NCBI GenBank assembly: GCA_905221295.1
Contig: CAJNCP010000001.1
Coordinates: forward strand, 434,001 to 498,000
Direction of reading: 5' to 3'
Source: a bacterium
GTDB taxonomy: Bacteria > Bacillota > Bacilli > Lactobacillales > Streptococcaceae
Length of the DNA: 64,000 nt
A model generated the notes under the pieces. The model did not search any database and had not been told where the DNA came from. It saw only the letters and a program-made list of their open reading frames with translations. Made by a program: the position numbers and the translations under genes. Every line of letters starts with the position of its first letter. The first letter of the stretch is position 1. Positions 32,624-42,173 of this stretch are shown one piece after another.

Positions 32624-33835
32624 ATGTCAAAATTTAATCGTATTCACTTGGTGGTACTGGATTCTGTGGGAATCGGTGCTGCACCAGATGCCAATAACTT
32701 TGTCAATGCAGGGGTTCCAGACGGTGCTTCTGACACACTAGGACACATTTCCAAAACAGTTGGTTTGAATGTGCCAAACATGGCTAAAATCGGTCTGGGA
32801 AATATTCCTCGCGAAACGCCCCTTAAGACTGTACCAGCTGAAAGCAATCCAACAGGTTATGTAACAAAATTGGAAGAAGTTTCCCTTGGTAAGGATACCA
32901 TGACTGGACACTGGGAAATCATGGGACTCAACATTACGGAGCCTTTTGATACCTTCTGGAACGGATTCCCAGAAGAAATCTTGACAAAAATCGAAGAATT
33001 TTCAGGGCGCAAGGTCATTCGTGAAGCCAATAAACCTTACTCAGGAACTGCTGTTATCGATGATTTTGGACCACGTCAGATGGAAACTGGGGAGTTGATT
33101 ATCTATACTTCAGCTGACCCTGTTTTGCAAATTGCTGCCCACGAAGATATCATTCCTTTGGATGAATTGTACCGTATCTGTGAATACGCTCGTTCGATTA
33201 CCCTTGAGCGCCCTGCCCTTCTAGGTCGTATCATTGCCCGTCCTTATGTGGGTGAGCCAGGTAACTTCACTCGTACAGCCAACCGTCGTGACTTGGCCGT
33301 TTCTCCATTTGCACCAACCGTTCTTGATAAACTCAATGAAGCGGGTATCGATACTTATGCTGTTGGTAAAATTAACGATATCTTTAACGGTGCGGGTATC
33401 AACCATGATATGGGCCACAACAAGTCAAACAGCCATGGAATTGATACACTATTGAAGACAATGGGACTTGCTGAATTTGAAAAAGGATTCTCATTCACAA
33501 ACTTGGTCGATTTCGATGCCCTTTACGGCCACCGCCGCAATGCTCATGGTTACCGTGATTGCTTGCATGAGTTTGATGAACGCTTGCCTGAAATTACCGC
33601 AGCCATGAGAGAGAACGACCTTCTCTTGATTACTGCGGACCATGGAAATGACCCGACCTATGCAGGAACAGACCACACTCGTGAATACATTCCACTTTTA
33701 GCTTATAGCCCTGCTTTTAAAGGAAATGGTGTCATTCCAGTTGGACATTTTGCAGATATCTCAGCGACTGTTGCCGATAACTTTGGTGTGGAAACTGCCA
33801 TGATTGGGGAAAGTTTCTTAGATAAATTGGTATAA
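32624..33835 (+). CDS. deoB: Phosphopentomutase
   Basis: This 403-residue DeoB of the alkaline-phosphatase superfamily moves phosphate between C1 and C5 of (deoxy)ribose. The metal-binding motifs are visible at the N-terminus ([13 protein letters not shown]), at [13 protein letters not shown] (phosphorylated Thr region), and at [17 protein letters not shown] near the C-terminus. It links the nucleoside phosphorylases to the pentose phosphate pathway. TAAGGAGA precedes the ATG, 23 bases after rpiA. Confidence 0.97.
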   Translation: MSKFNRIHLVVLDSVGIGAAPDANNFVNAGVPDGASDTLGHISKTVGLNVPNMAKIGLGNIPRETPLKTVPAESNPTGYVTKLEEVSLGKDTMTGHWEIMGLNITEPFDTFWNGFPEEILTKIEEFSGRKVIREANKPYSGTAVIDDFGPRQMETGELIIYTSADPVLQIAAHEDIIPLDELYRICEYARSITLERPALLGRIIARPYVGEPGNFTRTANRRDLAVSPFAPTVLDKLNEAGIDTYAVGKINDIFNGAGINHDMGHNKSNSHGIDTLLKTMGLAEFEKGFSFTNLVDFDALYGHRRNAHGYRDCLHEFDERLPEITAAMRENDLLLITADHGNDPTYAGTDHTREYIPLLAYSPAFKGNGVIPVGHFADISATVADNFGVETAMIGESFLDKLV

Positions 33836-33836
33836 G

Positions 33837-34397
33837 ATGACGCGCTACGCTTTACTGGTTAGGGGCATTAATGTCGGTGGGAAGAATAAGGTTGTCATGG
33901 CGCAACTTCGTCAAGAATTGACAGAGTTGGGACTGGAAAAGGTTGAGACCTACATCAACAGTGGCAATATTTTCTTTACTTCGACAGATCCCAAAGCCCG
34001 ATTGGTTGAAAAGTTAGAGGCTTTCTTTGAAGTCCATTATCCATTTATTCAGAGCTTTTCTTTGCTGAGTCTAGGGGACTTTGAAGCGGAACTTGAAAAT
34101 CTGCCTGAATGGTGGACCAAAGATTTGGCACGAAAGGATGTCCTCTTTTACACTGAGGGATTGGATGTGGCTCAAGTCATCGAGAAAGTGAACAGTTTGG
34201 AACTGAAAGATGAAGTGGTTCATTTTGGAAGACTTGGGATTTTCTGGGGGAAAATCTCAGAGGAATCCTACTATGCAACTGCCTATCATAAGTACTTGCT
34301 CAAGATGCCTTTTTATCGTAATATCACCATTCGCAATGCTAAAACTTTTGACAAAATCGGTCAAATGCTAAAAAATAATAAAGGAGACACAGAATGA
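33837..34397 (+). CDS. DUF1697 family protein
   Basis: This 186-residue protein starts with the DUF1697 hallmark RYALLVRGINVGGKNKVVMAQLRQEL and has YINSGNIFF. Function is unknown. It lies one base after the deoB stop and overlaps punA by 4 bases (ATGA), so it is embedded in the nucleoside salvage operon. A role there is possible but not shown. Confidence 0.85.
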   Translation: MTRYALLVRGINVGGKNKVVMAQLRQELTELGLEKVETYINSGNIFFTSTDPKARLVEKLEAFFEVHYPFIQSFSLLSLGDFEAELENLPEWWTKDLARKDVLFYTEGLDVAQVIEKVNSLELKDEVVHFGRLGIFWGKISEESYYATAYHKYLLKMPFYRNITIRNAKTFDKIGQMLKNNKGDTE

Positions 34398-35203
34398 CAT
34401 TTTTAGATAAGATCAAGGAAACAGCTGCTTTCCTGAAAGACAAGGGAATCCAAGCACCTGAGTTCGGTCTAATCCTTGGATCAGGTCTTGGAGAATTGGC
34501 AGAAGAAATCGAAAATCCAGTTGTAGTAGACTATGCAGATATTCCAAACTGGGGCCGTTCGACAGTAGTCGGTCACGCTGGTAAATTGGTATATGGTGAC
34601 CTTGCAGGTCGCAAGGTCTTGGCTCTTCAAGGGCGCTTCCATTTCTACGAAGGCAATCCTCTTGAAGTCGTGACTTTCCCAGTACGTGTGATGAAAGTTC
34701 TCGGATGTGAAGGTGTCATTGTAACCAATGCAGCTGGTGGTATTGGATATGGCCCTGGCACCTTGATGGCTATCTCAGACCATATCAACATGACGGGTCA
34801 AAATCCATTGATGGGTGAAAACTTGGATGATTTTGGTCCACGTTTCCCAGATATGTCTAAAGCCTACACACCAGAATATCGTGCTACTGCCCATGAAGTG
34901 GCTAAGAAACTTGGTATCAAGCTTGATGAAGGTGTCTATATTGGTGTAACAGGTCCGACTTATGAAACCCCAGCAGAGATTCGTGCCTATAAGACATTGG
35001 GGGCAGATGCAGTTGGTATGTCCACTGTTCCTGAAGTTATTGCTGCAGCGCACTCTAGCTTGAAAGTTCTCGGTATTTCATGTATTACTAACCATGCTGC
35101 TGGTTTCCAAGAAGAACTCAATCACGAAGAGGTTGTAGAAGTGACTGAACGTGTCAAAGGCGACTTCAAAGGCTTGCTTAAAGCGATTCTTGCTGAATTG
35201 TAA
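34394..35203 (+). CDS. punA: Purine nucleoside phosphorylase I (PNP, trimeric type)
   Basis: This 269-residue trimeric-type PNP phosphorolyses inosine and guanosine (and deoxy forms) to base and (deoxy)ribose 1-phosphate. Visible motifs are GLILGSGLGELAEE, the phosphate-binding GRFHFYEG, VTNAAGGIG, TGPTYETPAEI and the purine-site TNHAAG. It is translationally coupled to the DUF1697 gene. Its product feeds DeoB. Confidence 0.95.
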   Translation: MTFLDKIKETAAFLKDKGIQAPEFGLILGSGLGELAEEIENPVVVDYADIPNWGRSTVVGHAGKLVYGDLAGRKVLALQGRFHFYEGNPLEVVTFPVRVMKVLGCEGVIVTNAAGGIGYGPGTLMAISDHINMTGQNPLMGENLDDFGPRFPDMSKAYTPEYRATAHEVAKKLGIKLDEGVYIGVTGPTYETPAEIRAYKTLGADAVGMSTVPEVIAAAHSSLKVLGISCITNHAAGFQEELNHEEVVEVTERVKGDFKGLLKAILAEL

Positions 35204-35205
35204 TC

Positions 35206-36489
35206 ATGTTAATAGAATTGAGGAGAATTTTTCGAAAGATTCCTTATAATCTTAGATTATTCATAGCAGTAATTCTGCAAGGAATAGTTTCGGGTTTATC
35301 TGGTATATTTCTCCATTATCTTTTAGAGATGGCGGAGGGGCTAGCTTTTGGTCATTCAGAGCATCATAATGGATTTTTGACAGATGGAGTTTCCTCCTCA
35401 CGGATAGGACTAAGTTTAATAATCGTGGGTCTTAGCTCGTCCTTAGTCTGGTACTTCTTGCAAAAAAGGTCGAAGATTTATTCCATCAAAGCTCAGATGA
35501 AGGATGAGACTTCACAATACAAGCTTCATTTTTTAAAACAGCTATTTCATTCAATTTGGCAGATTATTGCAGTTGGAGGGGGAGCACCTATTGGCAAAGA
35601 AGCTGCACCACGAGAGATTGGAGCCCTATTTGCAGGTCCAATTGGAAAAATATGTATACTGTCTATGAAGGATCGAATCTTTCTCCTTGCTTGTGGTGCT
35701 GGTGCTGGTTTAGCAGCTGTCTATCAGGTTCCATTAACCAGTGTTTTCTTCGTTTTTGAGACTCTAGGAATTACTTTATCTATCAAGCGATTTGTCTTAG
35801 TCGGTTTGACTACCTATGTGTCTACCTATATAGCAGGCTTGGTTATTTCAGATCATGCTCTTTACCAGCTTCCAGCTATCACATGGTCATTAAAGGAAGT
35901 GTGGATTGTCCCTTTATTACTTCTTTTCTTAACTCCCCTAGCTTGGCTTTTTGGTCGCTTAAGTAAAAAAGTGTCTTCAAACAAGATAAAAGATCAACGA
36001 ATACTTCTCACTTTGCCCTCAGCTTTTCTGTTTCTTGTTGGTCTGGCAAGTTACTTTCCACATCTACTTGGCAATGGACGCATGATGGCTCAGGAAATTT
36101 TAAATGGTAGCGATGGTAAAACAGTGCTTCTCATGTTTTTCCTAAAAGCAGTGGTCGTTCTTATTATCCTTTGGGCAGGGGCCTATGGTGGTACTCTTAC
36201 GCCATCTTTTGCCTTGGGGATGGCTGGAGCTGCTCTCTTAGCCATGATTCTAGGTTTGGACAGCCAGTCAAGCATTTTGCTTTTGGGATCGGTTTGCTTT
36301 TTATCAGTGACCTTGAGGGCTCCCTGGTCTGCAACTGGATTAGTAATTGGTTTCACTGGGTTAGGTTTAGATTCTCTTCCGTATCTCTTAGTAACGGCTT
36401 TCCTAGCTTATGGTTTTGCAAAAGTGTTAGACCGCTTTCCTTGGGCTAGTATACTGTGTAAGATGTCAAAGAATAAAGTAGTTAGGTAG
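35206..36489 (+). CDS. ClC-type chloride channel/transporter
   Basis: This 427-residue membrane protein has about ten hydrophobic segments and the ClC signature parts in degenerate form: GKEAAPREIGA (compare GREGP, with the gating Glu kept), GAGAGLAAVYQVPLTSVFFVFE, and GGTLTPSFALGMAGA. ClC proteins move chloride, often with proton exchange. The ATG is 2 bases after the punA stop with no clear ribosome-binding site of its own, which suggests coupling. It is followed by a 290-base gap with a large inverted repeat. Confidence 0.88.
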   Translation: MLIELRRIFRKIPYNLRLFIAVILQGIVSGLSGIFLHYLLEMAEGLAFGHSEHHNGFLTDGVSSSRIGLSLIIVGLSSSLVWYFLQKRSKIYSIKAQMKDETSQYKLHFLKQLFHSIWQIIAVGGGAPIGKEAAPREIGALFAGPIGKICILSMKDRIFLLACGAGAGLAAVYQVPLTSVFFVFETLGITLSIKRFVLVGLTTYVSTYIAGLVISDHALYQLPAITWSLKEVWIVPLLLLFLTPLAWLFGRLSKKVSSNKIKDQRILLTLPSAFLFLVGLASYFPHLLGNGRMMAQEILNGSDGKTVLLMFFLKAVVVLIILWAGAYGGTLTPSFALGMAGAALLAMILGLDSQSSILLLGSVCFLSVTLRAPWSATGLVIGFTGLGLDSLPYLLVTAFLAYGFAKVLDRFPWASILCKMSKNKVVR

Positions 36490-36649
36490 GAAATACCCGT
36501 TTCTTCTAATCAAGGATTTATCTTAAAGGATTAAAAACTATTGTCAGTTTATCAATAACTGTTTGAAATAAAAATGAACTAGGCTCGTCGGAGTCATGAT
36601 TGGATACGATTTTTCCTAGCTATGAAATATAAAAATAAATAAAGAAAGG

Positions 36650-36766
36650 TAGAGCGAAGTGTTCTAATTTGAACACGAGCGGAAAACTTGGAAAATAGAT
36701 AATCTGACTGAGAAATCAGGATTTCTAGTCAGATTCCTAATTTTCAGTCGTTTTCTTCTCGCTCTT
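36650..36766. repeat. Composite inverted repeat ahead of deoD
   Basis: Three nested palindromes lie here: outer arms AGAGCG.. (36650) and ..CGCTCT (to about 36766); a small hairpin GTGTTC/GAACAC (36659-36676); and a near-perfect stem of about 15 bp, AATCTGACTGAGAAAT (36701-36716) with ATTTCTAGTCAGATT (36721-36735). The unit is about 117 bp and ends 14 bases before the deoD ATG. It could be a small mobile repeat or a structured regulatory RNA. It matched no BOX element that I could recognise. Confidence 0.7.
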
Positions 36767-36779
36767 TGTATCATAAATT

Positions 36780-37490
36780 ATGTCTATCCATATTGCTGCT
36801 CAGCAGGGTGAAATTGCTGATAAAATTCTTCTTCCTGGAGATCCTCTTCGTGCGAAATTTATTGCGGAAAACTTCCTTGAAGATGCTGTTTGTTTTAACG
36901 AAGTGCGTAACATGTTTGGCTACACTGGTACTTACAAGGGTCACCGTGTATCTGTCATGGGAACTGGGATGGGAATGCCATCTATTTCGATTTATGCGCG
37001 TGAGTTGATTGTGGACTACGGTGTGAAAAAATTGATCCGTGTGGGAACTGCTGGTTCTTTGAATGAAGATGTCCACGTCCGTGAATTGGTTTTGGCACAA
37101 GCAGCTGCAACCAACTCAAATATCATCCGCAACGACTGGCCACAGTATGATTTCCCACAAATCGCTAGCTTTGATTTGTTAGACAAGGCCTACCATATCG
37201 CCAAAGAACTTGGTATGACCACCCACGTTGGGAACGTTTTGTCGTCAGATGTCTTTTACTCAAACTACTTTGAAAAGAACATCGAGCTTGGTAAATGGGG
37301 AGTCAAAGCTGTGGAAATGGAAGCAGCAGCCCTTTACTATCTTGCTGCCCAACACCACGTCGATGCACTTGCTATCATGACCATTTCTGATAGCTTGGTC
37401 AATCCTGATGAAGACACCACTGCAGAAGAACGCCAAAATACCTTCACCGATATGATGAAGGTCGGATTGGAAACCTTGATTGCAGAGTAA
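36780..37490 (+). CDS. deoD: Purine nucleoside phosphorylase DeoD (hexameric type)
   Basis: This 236-residue hexameric PNP has [35 protein letters not shown], the phosphate-site RVGTAGS and VEMEAAALY, and the catalytic Asp in ISDSL. The start [10 protein letters not shown] is the family norm. However, no ribosome-binding site precedes this ATG; the upstream bases are TATCATAAATT, where TATCAT could be a -10 box. The composite inverted repeat lies right before it. Its last 57 bases recur after the sir2 gene. Confidence 0.95.
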   Translation: MSIHIAAQQGEIADKILLPGDPLRAKFIAENFLEDAVCFNEVRNMFGYTGTYKGHRVSVMGTGMGMPSISIYARELIVDYGVKKLIRVGTAGSLNEDVHVRELVLAQAAATNSNIIRNDWPQYDFPQIASFDLLDKAYHIAKELGMTTHVGNVLSSDVFYSNYFEKNIELGKWGVKAVEMEAAALYYLAAQHHVDALAIMTISDSLVNPDEDTTAEERQNTFTDMMKVGLETLIAE

Positions 37491-37573
37491 TCAGAGAATA
37501 GCTTTTCAATTACATTAGTTACAAGAACTGTTGTAAGAGATTTATTTTCAATATCTAAGCAATGATAATGAAA

Positions 37574-37619
37574 GAGTTGAAAATCAGATTGCTGGAGCTA
37601 TTGGTTTTCAACTTTTTTA
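37574..37619 (+). terminator. Terminator of deoD
   Basis: AGTTGAAAA(C) pairs with GTTTTCAACT, followed by T6. Confidence 0.85.
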
Positions 37620-37643
37620 GATCCCAGCTTAAGGAGAAATGTG

Positions 37644-38375
37644 ATGGATAAAATTGAACAATTACAAGACTTGATAGATCAAAGCCAACGGATTGTTTTC
37701 TTTGGAGGGGCAGGAGTGTCAACCGAGTCTAATATCCCAGATTTTCGTAGTTCAGATGGTGTTTATAGTCATCAGTTAGGCCGTCATTTTACGGCAGAGC
37801 AACTCGTTTCTCGGACCATGTTTGAGCGCTATCCAGAAGAATTTTTTGACTTCTATAAAAAATACCTTATTTATCCAGAAGCCAAGCCTAATGCAGCTCA
37901 TCACTACCTAGCTGTTTTGGAAAAAACTGGCAAGCTAAAGGCTGTTGTGACACAAAATATCGATAGTCTTCATGAAATGGCTGGCTCCCCAAAAGTCTTT
38001 AAATTGCATGGGAGTGCGGACCGCAATTACTGCCTAGGTTGCCAACGTTTCTATGACTTAACTGCTTTTTTGGCTCTCGAGGGACTGGTTCCCCACTGCT
38101 TAGATTGTGGTAAGGTGGTCAAGCCTGACGTGACCTTGTATGAAGAATCACTTGACATGGATGTTTTTAGCCAAGCTGCACAAGCTATTCGGCAAGCTGA
38201 CTTGCTGATAATTGGTGGGACTTCCTTGGTTGTTTATCCTGCAGCTAGCCTAGTAAACTATTTTTCTGGGACAAATCTGGTCGTTATCAATAAAACCAGT
38301 ATTCCACAAGACAGCCAAGCTACATTGGTTATTGAAGGTAAGATTGGGGAAGTCTTTTCGAAATTGAGACAATAA
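37644..38375 (+). CDS. Sir2-family NAD-dependent deacylase
   Basis: This 243-residue sirtuin removes acyl groups from lysines using NAD. Visible motifs are GAGVSTESNIPDFRSSDG (NAD binding), VTQNIDSLHE, the catalytic HGS (KLHGSADRNY), zinc ligands CLGC and CLDC, and IIGGTSLVVYPAA. I chose the ATG at 37644 because AAGGAGAA lies 5 bases upstream; a GTG one codon earlier is also in frame. It sits between deoD and a copy of the deoD 3' end, which suggests arrival by insertion. Confidence 0.93.
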   Translation: MDKIEQLQDLIDQSQRIVFFGGAGVSTESNIPDFRSSDGVYSHQLGRHFTAEQLVSRTMFERYPEEFFDFYKKYLIYPEAKPNAAHHYLAVLEKTGKLKAVVTQNIDSLHEMAGSPKVFKLHGSADRNYCLGCQRFYDLTAFLALEGLVPHCLDCGKVVKPDVTLYEESLDMDVFSQAAQAIRQADLLIIGGTSLVVYPAASLVNYFSGTNLVVINKTSIPQDSQATLVIEGKIGEVFSKLRQ

Positions 38376-38485
38376 AAGAATTTTAGAAGATAGCAACAAA
38401 ACCTTGTTACTTGAAAGAGAAAACTATCTCATTTATTGACCAAAATCTCGCTCTTTAAGAGTTACTAAAAACTGGCTGAGAAAAT

Positions 38486-38542
38486 CAAAACACCTTCACT
38501 GATATGATGAAGGTCGGCTTGGAAACCTTGATTGCAGAGTAA
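38486..38542 (+). pseudogene. Duplicated 3' end of deoD
   Basis: Fifty-seven bases here match the last 57 bases of deoD (37434-37490) with about 3 changes, including the TAA stop. The offset between the two copies is 1052 bp, and the sir2 gene lies between them. No start or upstream deoD sequence is present, so this is a dead fragment. Confidence 0.9.
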
Positions 38543-38554
38543 ATTTGTAATAGA

Positions 38555-38587
38555 AAATCCTGTTTTCAAGTGAAATCAGGATTTTTT
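38555..38587. terminator. Bidirectional terminator between the deoD copy and pavA
   Basis: AAATCCTGTTTTCA pairs with TGAAATCAGGATTT (one mismatch), with A and T runs on the two sides. The pavA stop (38576-38578 on the minus strand) lies within the stem. Confidence 0.8.
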
Positions 38588-40231
38588 CATGGATGCGATT
38601 TTTTCTGGGTCTGGTGTGACACGGAGGGTCTTTTGTCCTGTGTAGGTCACAAAGCCGGGTTTGCCACCAGTTGGTTTGTTGAGTTTTTTAACTTCAATCA
38701 TATCCACTTGAACCAAGTTCGACAAGCGTCCTTTAGAGAAATATGCAGCAAGTTCTGCAGCGTCCGTCTTAACTTCGTCAGAAGGATTGAGATTTCCTGA
38801 GATGACGACATGGCTTCCAGGGATGTCCTTGGCATGGAACCAAAGTTCCTCCTTGCGGGCCATTTTAAAGGTCAATTCCTCATTTTGCAGGTTATTGCGT
38901 CCGACGTAGATGATGGTCTTGCCATCGCTGGCCAGATACTGTTCTGGTTTCTTGCGTTTCTGAATTTTTTCGCGTTGGCGTCTTCTAATGAATCCTGTTT
39001 GGATCAATTCTTCACGAATTTCAGCGATTTCTTCCAGTCCAGCTTGGTTGAGGACGGTCTCGACACTTTCTAGATAGAGAATGGTTGCCTTGGTTTCTTC
39101 GATCAGTTCAGTCAAGTATTTGACGGCTTCTTTGAGTTTCTGATAACGTTTAAAATAGCGTTGGGCATTCTGGCTGGGAGTCAAGGCCTTATCAAGCGCA
39201 ATGGTGATAGGTTGATTGGTGTAGTAGTTGTCCAAGGTAACCTGATCTTGGTCATTAGGCACTTGGTGGAGGAAGGTTGTTAGCAATTCCCCTTTTTGGC
39301 GAAATTCCTCAGCATTGTCTGTCGCTAGTAACTCTTTTTCTTGTTTTTTTAGCTTATGTCGATTTTTCTGAAGTTCATTTTCAACACGTCGAATCAGTTC
39401 ACTGGCTTGCTGTTTGACGCGGTCTCGTTCTGCCTTGTCCTTATAGTAGGTGTCCAGCAAATCAGAAAGGCTGGCAAAAGGCTCTCCTACACGGTTCATA
39501 AAAGGAACTGGACTGAAGGAAGTCTCTGTTAAGCATGGCTTGGTTTCTTGACTGAAAAAGTTTCGGAAAGTGGATAGTTTGTCACTGACCAATAAACTTT
39601 CCAGTTCATATGCCGTATCTCGTCCTAAACCTTGAAAGAGGCTTTGAAGATTTTTTGCTGTTAGTTCTTGGGTTTGCAGAATTTCAAAGAGTTTTTCATC
39701 CTTGATAGTAAAAGGATTGAGAGACTCGGTGCTTGGCGGAGCGATATAGGTTGATCCTGGAAGCAAGGTGCGGTAGCTATTTTGTGAAAAGCCGACGTGT
39801 TTGATGACTTCGAGGATTTTATGGCTACTTTTATCGACTAGTAGAATATTGCTGTGTTTGCCCATGATCTCGATAATCAAGGTAGCCTGGATATGGTCTC
39901 CAATCTCGTTTTTATTAGAAACGGTAATTTCCACGATACGGTCGTTTTCCACTTGCTCGATTGACTCAATCAGGGCACCCTGCAAATATTTTCTCAAAAC
40001 CATGATAAAAGTAGAAGGTTGGGCTGGATTTTCAAAAGTTGTTTGGGTCAGCTGGATGCGACCAAAAACGGGATGAGCAGAGAGGAGCAGGCGATGGCTT
40101 TGGCGATTGCTGCGGATTTGCAGGACCAACTCTTGTTCAAAAGGTTGATTGATTTTCTGGATGCGACCATTGACCAACTCGCTTCGCAATTCCTCAACCA
40201 TGTGATGTAAAAAAAATCCGTCAAATGACAT
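38576..40231 (-). CDS. pavA: PavA/FBP54-type fibronectin-binding protein (RqcH/NFACT family)
   Basis: With the start at 40231 this is a 551-residue protein, the usual length of PavA. It begins SFDGFFLHHMVEEL and has the NFACT-N domain (about 1-430, with a coiled-coil around 270-330) and the NFACT-R domain (KPEQYLASDGKTIIYVGRNNLQNEEL, WFHAKDIPGSHVVI). It is known as a surface fibronectin-binding adhesion factor in streptococci, and is homologous to RqcH, the ribosome quality-control factor that recruits Ala-tRNA. A frame extension of 9 codons upstream exists, but AAGGAGAG sits just ahead of the chosen ATG. Confidence 0.93.
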   Translation of the reverse strand: MSFDGFFLHHMVEELRSELVNGRIQKINQPFEQELVLQIRSNRQSHRLLLSAHPVFGRIQLTQTTFENPAQPSTFIMVLRKYLQGALIESIEQVENDRIVEITVSNKNEIGDHIQATLIIEIMGKHSNILLVDKSSHKILEVIKHVGFSQNSYRTLLPGSTYIAPPSTESLNPFTIKDEKLFEILQTQELTAKNLQSLFQGLGRDTAYELESLLVSDKLSTFRNFFSQETKPCLTETSFSPVPFMNRVGEPFASLSDLLDTYYKDKAERDRVKQQASELIRRVENELQKNRHKLKKQEKELLATDNAEEFRQKGELLTTFLHQVPNDQDQVTLDNYYTNQPITIALDKALTPSQNAQRYFKRYQKLKEAVKYLTELIEETKATILYLESVETVLNQAGLEEIAEIREELIQTGFIRRRQREKIQKRKKPEQYLASDGKTIIYVGRNNLQNEELTFKMARKEELWFHAKDIPGSHVVISGNLNPSDEVKTDAAELAAYFSKGRLSNLVQVDMIEVKKLNKPTGGKPGFVTYTGQKTLRVTPDPEKIASMKKS

Positions 40232-40261
40232 CGTTCTCTCCTTGTGATTGTATTCCATAGT

Positions 40262-40267
40262 ATTATA
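40262..40267 (-). promoter_or_regulatory. -10 box of pavA
   Basis: TATAAT on the minus strand, about 30 bases ahead of the pavA ATG. It is divergent from the ybeY promoter, whose -10 lies 34 bases away. Confidence 0.5.
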
Positions 40268-40300
40268 TCAAAAAGGTAGAATAAAATCATGGAAATATGG

Positions 40301-40306
40301 TATAAT
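40301..40306 (+). promoter_or_regulatory. Extended -10 promoter of the ybeY operon
   Basis: TGG-TATAAT, 29 bases ahead of the ybeY ATG. It would drive ybeY-dgkA-era-mutM-coaE-pmrA-rpmG. Confidence 0.65.
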
Positions 40307-40335
40307 AAAGCCAAGTAAAGAGAATCGAGAAGTAC

Positions 40336-40833
40336 ATGTATATTGAAATGGTAGATGAAACTGGTCAAGTTTCACAAGAAATCTTGCACCAAACCCAAGA
40401 AATTTTGGAATTTGCAGCCCAAAAAATAGGACAAGAAGACAAGGAGATGGCAGTCACTTTTGTGACCAACGAGCGTAGCCACGAACTCAATCTGGAGTAC
40501 CGTGATACGGATCGTCCGACAGATGTTATCAGCCTTGAGTATAAACCAGAGTTGGATATTGCCTTTGACGAAGAGGATTTGCTTGAAAATCCTGAATTAG
40601 CAGAGATGATGTCTGAGTTTGATGCTTATATTGGGGAACTGTTCATCTCTATCGATAAAGCGCATGAGCAGGCTGAGGAATACGGTCACAGCTTTGAGCG
40701 TGAGATGGGCTTCTTGGCAGTACACGGCTTTTTACACATTAACGGCTACGATCACTACACTCCGGAAGAAGAAGCGGAGATGTTCGGTTTACAAGAAGAA
40801 ATTTTGACAGCCTATGGACTCACAAGACAATAA
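40336..40833 (+). CDS. ybeY: Endoribonuclease YbeY
   Basis: This 165-residue YbeY has the metal-binding H130-G-F-L-H134-x5-H140 motif. It matures 16S rRNA 3' ends and takes part in ribosome quality control. Family motif [23 protein letters not shown] is present. It overlaps dgkA by 20 bases, and is the first gene of a translation/DNA repair operon. Confidence 0.95.
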   Translation: MYIEMVDETGQVSQEILHQTQEILEFAAQKIGQEDKEMAVTFVTNERSHELNLEYRDTDRPTDVISLEYKPELDIAFDEEDLLENPELAEMMSEFDAYIGELFISIDKAHEQAEEYGHSFEREMGFLAVHGFLHINGYDHYTPEEEAEMFGLQEEILTAYGLTRQ

Positions 40834-41209
40834 ACGAAAATGGAAAAATCGTGACCTGGTATCCAGTTTAGAATTTGCCCTTACAGGAATTCTGACTGCA
40901 ATCAAGGAAGAACGCAATATGCGAAAACATGCAGTGACAGCCCTTGTGGTTATCCTTGCAGGTTTTGTTTTTCAGGTGTCACGAATCGAATGGCTCTTTC
41001 TCCTAATGAGCATTTTCTTGGTAGTAGCCTTTGAAATTATTAACTCTGCTATTGAAAATGTGGTGGATTTAGCCAGTCACTATCACTTTTCTATGTTGGC
41101 AAAGAAAGCCAAGGACATGGCGGCAGGAGCCGTGCTGGTGGTCTCTCTTTTTGCTGCAGTGACAGGTGCACTTATCTTTCTCCCACGCATTTGGGATATA
41201 CTATTTTAA
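40814..41209 (+). CDS. dgkA: Diacylglycerol/undecaprenol kinase
   Basis: This 131-residue membrane kinase has three transmembrane helices (about 43-58, 63-85, 103-124) and the signature [19 protein letters not shown]. In Gram-positives this family phosphorylates undecaprenol (lipid carrier recycling). The ATG lies within ybeY. Confidence 0.93.
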   Translation: MDSQDNKRKWKNRDLVSSLEFALTGILTAIKEERNMRKHAVTALVVILAGFVFQVSRIEWLFLLMSIFLVVAFEIINSAIENVVDLASHYHFSMLAKKAKDMAAGAVLVVSLFAAVTGALIFLPRIWDILF

Positions 41210-41225
41210 ACACTAAGAGGAAATT

Positions 41226-42125
41226 ATGACATTTAAATCAGGCTTTGTAGCCATTTTAGGACGTCCCAATGTTGGGAAGTCAACCTTTTTGAATCACGTC
41301 ATGGGGCAAAAGATTGCTATTATGAGTGACAAGGCGCAAACAACGCGCAATAAAATCATGGGGATTTACACCACGGATAAGGAACAAATCGTCTTTATCG
41401 ACACACCGGGGATTCACAAGCCTAAAACAGCTCTTGGGGATTTCATGGTGGAATCTGCCTACAGTACTCTGCGAGAAGTGGATACTGTTCTCTTCATGGT
41501 GCCAGCTGATGAGCCACGTGGTAAGGGCGACGATATGATTATCGAGCGTCTGAAAGCTGCCAAGGTTCCTGTGATTCTGGTGGTGAATAAGATTGATATG
41601 GTTCATCCAGACCAGCTCTTGGCTCAGATTGATGATTTCCGTAACCAGATGGACTTCAAGGAAATCGTTCCGATCTCAGCCCTTCAGGGAAATAACGTTT
41701 CTCGTCTAATCGATATTTTGAGTGAAAATCTGGAGGAAGGGTTCCAGTATTTCCCATCTGATCAAATCACTGACCACCCTGAGCGTTTCTTGGTTTCAGA
41801 AATGATTCGTGAGAAGGTTCTCCATTTGACACGTGAAGAAATCCCTCACTCAGTCGCCGTAGTAGTCGACTCTATGAAGCGTGATGAAGAGACAGACAAG
41901 GTCCATATCCGAGCAACCATCATGGTGGAGCGAGATAGCCAAAAAGGCATTATCATCGGAAAGGGTGGCGCTATGCTCAAGAAAATTGGGACTATGGCCC
42001 GTCGTGATATCGAACTCATGCTAGGGGATAAGGTTTTCCTAGAAACTTGGGTCAAGGTCAAGAAAAACTGGCGTGATAAAAAGCTAGATTTGGCTGACTT
42101 TGGCTATAATGAAAAAGAATACTAA
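41226..42125 (+). CDS. era: GTPase Era
   Basis: This 299-residue Era has G1 GRPNVGKST, the T in AQTTRNKI (G2), G3 DTPGIH, G4 NKID and G5 SAL, followed by a C-terminal KH domain ([11 protein letters not shown]). It binds 16S rRNA and is needed for 30S assembly and growth. CTAAGAGGAAATT precedes the ATG. Confidence 0.98.
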   Translation: MTFKSGFVAILGRPNVGKSTFLNHVMGQKIAIMSDKAQTTRNKIMGIYTTDKEQIVFIDTPGIHKPKTALGDFMVESAYSTLREVDTVLFMVPADEPRGKGDDMIIERLKAAKVPVILVVNKIDMVHPDQLLAQIDDFRNQMDFKEIVPISALQGNNVSRLIDILSENLEEGFQYFPSDQITDHPERFLVSEMIREKVLHLTREEIPHSVAVVVDSMKRDEETDKVHIRATIMVERDSQKGIIIGKGGAMLKKIGTMARRDIELMLGDKVFLETWVKVKKNWRDKKLDLADFGYNEKEY

Positions 42126-42173
42126 GTAGAGGTGGGCTCATGCCTGCTTCTTGTTTTTACAGAAGGAGGAACT

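Noticed and set aside
38376..38485. Terminator directly after sir2
   Set aside because: The GCAACAA/TTGTTAC hairpin at about 38392-38413 is imperfect and has no T run, so it was not called.
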